The notes beneath the pieces are model-generated. The model was not told where the DNA came from. It worked only from the letters and a program-made list of their open reading frames with translations, and did not search any database. The position numbers were made by a program, and so were the translations under genes. Shown here one piece after another: positions 32,088 through 33,203 of a DNA stretch of 33,203 bases (within the stretch, counting starts at the first letter, position 1; each line of letters starts with the position of its first letter). This stretch comes from Chloroflexota bacterium. Lineage in GTDB: Bacteria; Chloroflexota; Anaerolineae; Anaerolineales; Anaerolineaceae. The stretch covers positions 1 to 33,203 of the forward strand of contig JAAZOK010000175.1 of the NCBI GenBank assembly GCA_012797815.1, in the 5' to 3' direction.

Positions 32088-33203
32088 TCAATGGGTCGCA
32101 CAGGCAATGCAGGGATCGAAAGCGCGTACCACCCTCCCCACCGCCCGTTCCAATCCCATATCCACTCGATCACTGTTCACATAGCGCTCCGCCGCCACCT
32201 TCAGTGCCCTTTCGATGGCGCGCATGTTATGCACAGTAGGGATGACAAACTCGGCGCTGGCAATCTTACCCTTTTCGATGACATAGTGATGAATGAGCGG
32301 TCCGCGCGGCGCCTCAACCAATCCATACCCTTCCCCGTCACGCGGGGTGTAAGGCACATCGGTATCCTCCCCTTCCAGCGGCTGCTGCAGCATCTGCATG
32401 GCGCGTTCGATGGCATATACCAGTTCAATACCGCGCCCCAGATCAAATAACATAATGGGGTGCGCCGGTGTGCCGTATTCGATGCGCAAGCGGTGCAGGT
32501 AGCCGTTTGCCACCTTGGTGCCCATATGCGCGGTCATATTGGCGCGCGCCAGCGAATTCGCACGGATCACCCCACTTTTATAGGATGTTTCGGCAGCGTA
32601 GGAGTATTCGCGCTCTTTTAATTCCAGGACGTTTCTGAATTCACGCGGAGAAAAGATCTCACAGCATTCGCCGCTGGGAGACATGACGCGGATCTCGTGA
32701 CTGTTGAAATCCGGTCTGACACGGGCAGTGGAAGTGATGTAATAAGCCGGCTGGTCATCACCCCAACTACCGATACGATCCTTCATACGGTTGGTCAATT
32801 CCCAGTAGGCATCAAAGAGATCACATGCCAGTGGCAGCCCTTCTTCCAGACGCTTCAGCATGGCTTCCGCCCGCTCTGCCGGGATACCGGCGTTCACGCC
32901 ACCCACCACCGCACGCACCGGGTGGATGAACTGCCCGCCCGCCAGCGTGATCAGGTCGGTTCCCAATTCGCGTACTTTCAAAGCCCGCCGGGAGATCTCA
33001 AAGCGCATAGTGGAATCAATCACATCTTCATCCATCTCGAAGACACTATCCACATCCACGCGGTCAGGCATGGTGAAAATGAAGAGCGAAGTCGCCTGAT
33101 TCTGTAATAACTGTCCCAGTAGCAACAGCGAACGGATGCGCGAAGCCAGCGGCGGTGGAGTAACCCCATAGGCATCTTCCAGAGTTTTCACTGCCGTGAC
33201 GTG
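32088..33203 (-). CDS. [NiFe]-hydrogenase large subunit, partial (C-terminal 371 residues)
   Basis: The reading frame is open to the right edge, so the N-terminus with the RxCGxC motif is outside. The visible part matches cytoplasmic group 3 large subunits of the MvhA/HoxH kind (NAD- or F420-type, not membrane-bound). It has RANSLARANMTAHMGTKVANG, then EAPRGPLIHHYVIEKGKI and VPTVHNM, and the nickel-binding C-terminal DPCIACATH. The two Cys of DPCxxC supply half of the Ni ligands. Unusually, the stop follows the His directly, so there is no C-terminal peptide for the usual maturation protease. The partner small subunit is not in the window. Confidence 0.9.
   Translation of the reverse strand, partial: HVTAVKTLEDAYGVTPPPLASRIRSLLLLGQLLQNQATSLFIFTMPDRVDVDSVFEMDEDVIDSTMRFEISRRALKVRELGTDLITLAGGQFIHPVRAVVGGVNAGIPAERAEAMLKRLEEGLPLACDLFDAYWELTNRMKDRIGSWGDDQPAYYITSTARVRPDFNSHEIRVMSPSGECCEIFSPREFRNVLELKEREYSYAAETSYKSGVIRANSLARANMTAHMGTKVANGYLHRLRIEYGTPAHPIMLFDLGRGIELVYAIERAMQMLQQPLEGEDTDVPYTPRDGEGYGLVEAPRGPLIHHYVIEKGKIASAEFVIPTVHNMRAIERALKVAAERYVNSDRVDMGLERAVGRVVRAFDPCIACATH

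Noticed and set aside
1-33203. CRISPR array, prophage, toxin-antitoxin or insertion sequence
   Set aside because: No regularly spaced direct repeats, integrase, transposase or toxin-like pair was found on either strand.

Overview
The window looks like the chromosome of an anaerobic or facultatively anaerobic bacterium, most likely a Chloroflexota member of the Anaerolineae type. This is inferred from gene style rather than a marker gene: a MalT/SARP hybrid regulator, a secreted duplicated-domain protein with a Thr-rich linker, a DUF5684-like membrane protein, a [NiFe]-hydrogenase and many sugar-acid catabolism genes. No rRNA, tRNA, insertion sequence, phage gene or CRISPR array was seen. No gene-free stretch exceeds 300 bases; the largest gaps (451-677 and 3927-4196) hold promoter and operator candidates.

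Layout. (1) 1-450, minus: 5' part of a UDP-GlcNAc 2-epimerase leaving the left edge. (2) 678-9044, plus: a giant ATPase/TPR/SARP regulator, then a complete branched-chain-amino-acid-type ABC importer (lipoprotein, two permeases, two ATPases), closed by a strong terminator. (3) 9119-16804, minus: a ten-gene probable operon. In transcription order it holds a phosphotriesterase-family lactonase/hydrolase, a class II aldolase/epimerase, PTS IIA, IIB and IIC of the ascorbate (SgaT/Ula) class, a second phosphotriesterase-family protein, a URO-D-family protein, a Cys-type GrdB-like reductase, a small helical protein and a histidine phosphatase. A divergent DeoR repressor gene (16993) sits at its head, with phased repeats and an inverted repeat in the shared control region. 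(4) 17816-20430: an ArsC-type phosphatase, a second orphan PTS IIC and a PF07090-like class I amidotransferase-fold protein. (5) 20590-23352, plus: a B12-binding protein with a glutamate-mutase-like C-terminal part, followed by an opine-dehydrogenase-family enzyme. (6) 23511-25862: a secreted duplicated-domain protein behind a structured leader, two unrecognised small proteins and YjbQ. (7) 25883-30862, minus: an aldolase, class III aminotransferase, MFS transporter and FGGY kinase operon with a divergent TetR regulator. (8) 31611-33203, minus: a small membrane protein and the C-terminal part of a [NiFe]-hydrogenase large subunit with no C-terminal extension.

How the genes may work together. 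Region 3 reads as a PTS route for a sugar acid or lactone. The substrate is phosphorylated on entry, a phosphorylated lactone is opened by the phosphotriesterase-family enzymes (a role known for COG1735 members), and the class II aldolase/epimerase follows. The URO-D, GrdB-like and small proteins at the 3' end have no place in the known ascorbate pathway and are the most novel part. Region 5 suggests a cobalamin-dependent rearrangement linked to an opine or 2-oxoacid/amine metabolite. Region 7 resembles a fuculose-type kinase/aldolase pathway with an added aminotransferase, so an amino-sugar or amino-polyol substrate is possible. All substrates are inferred, not shown.
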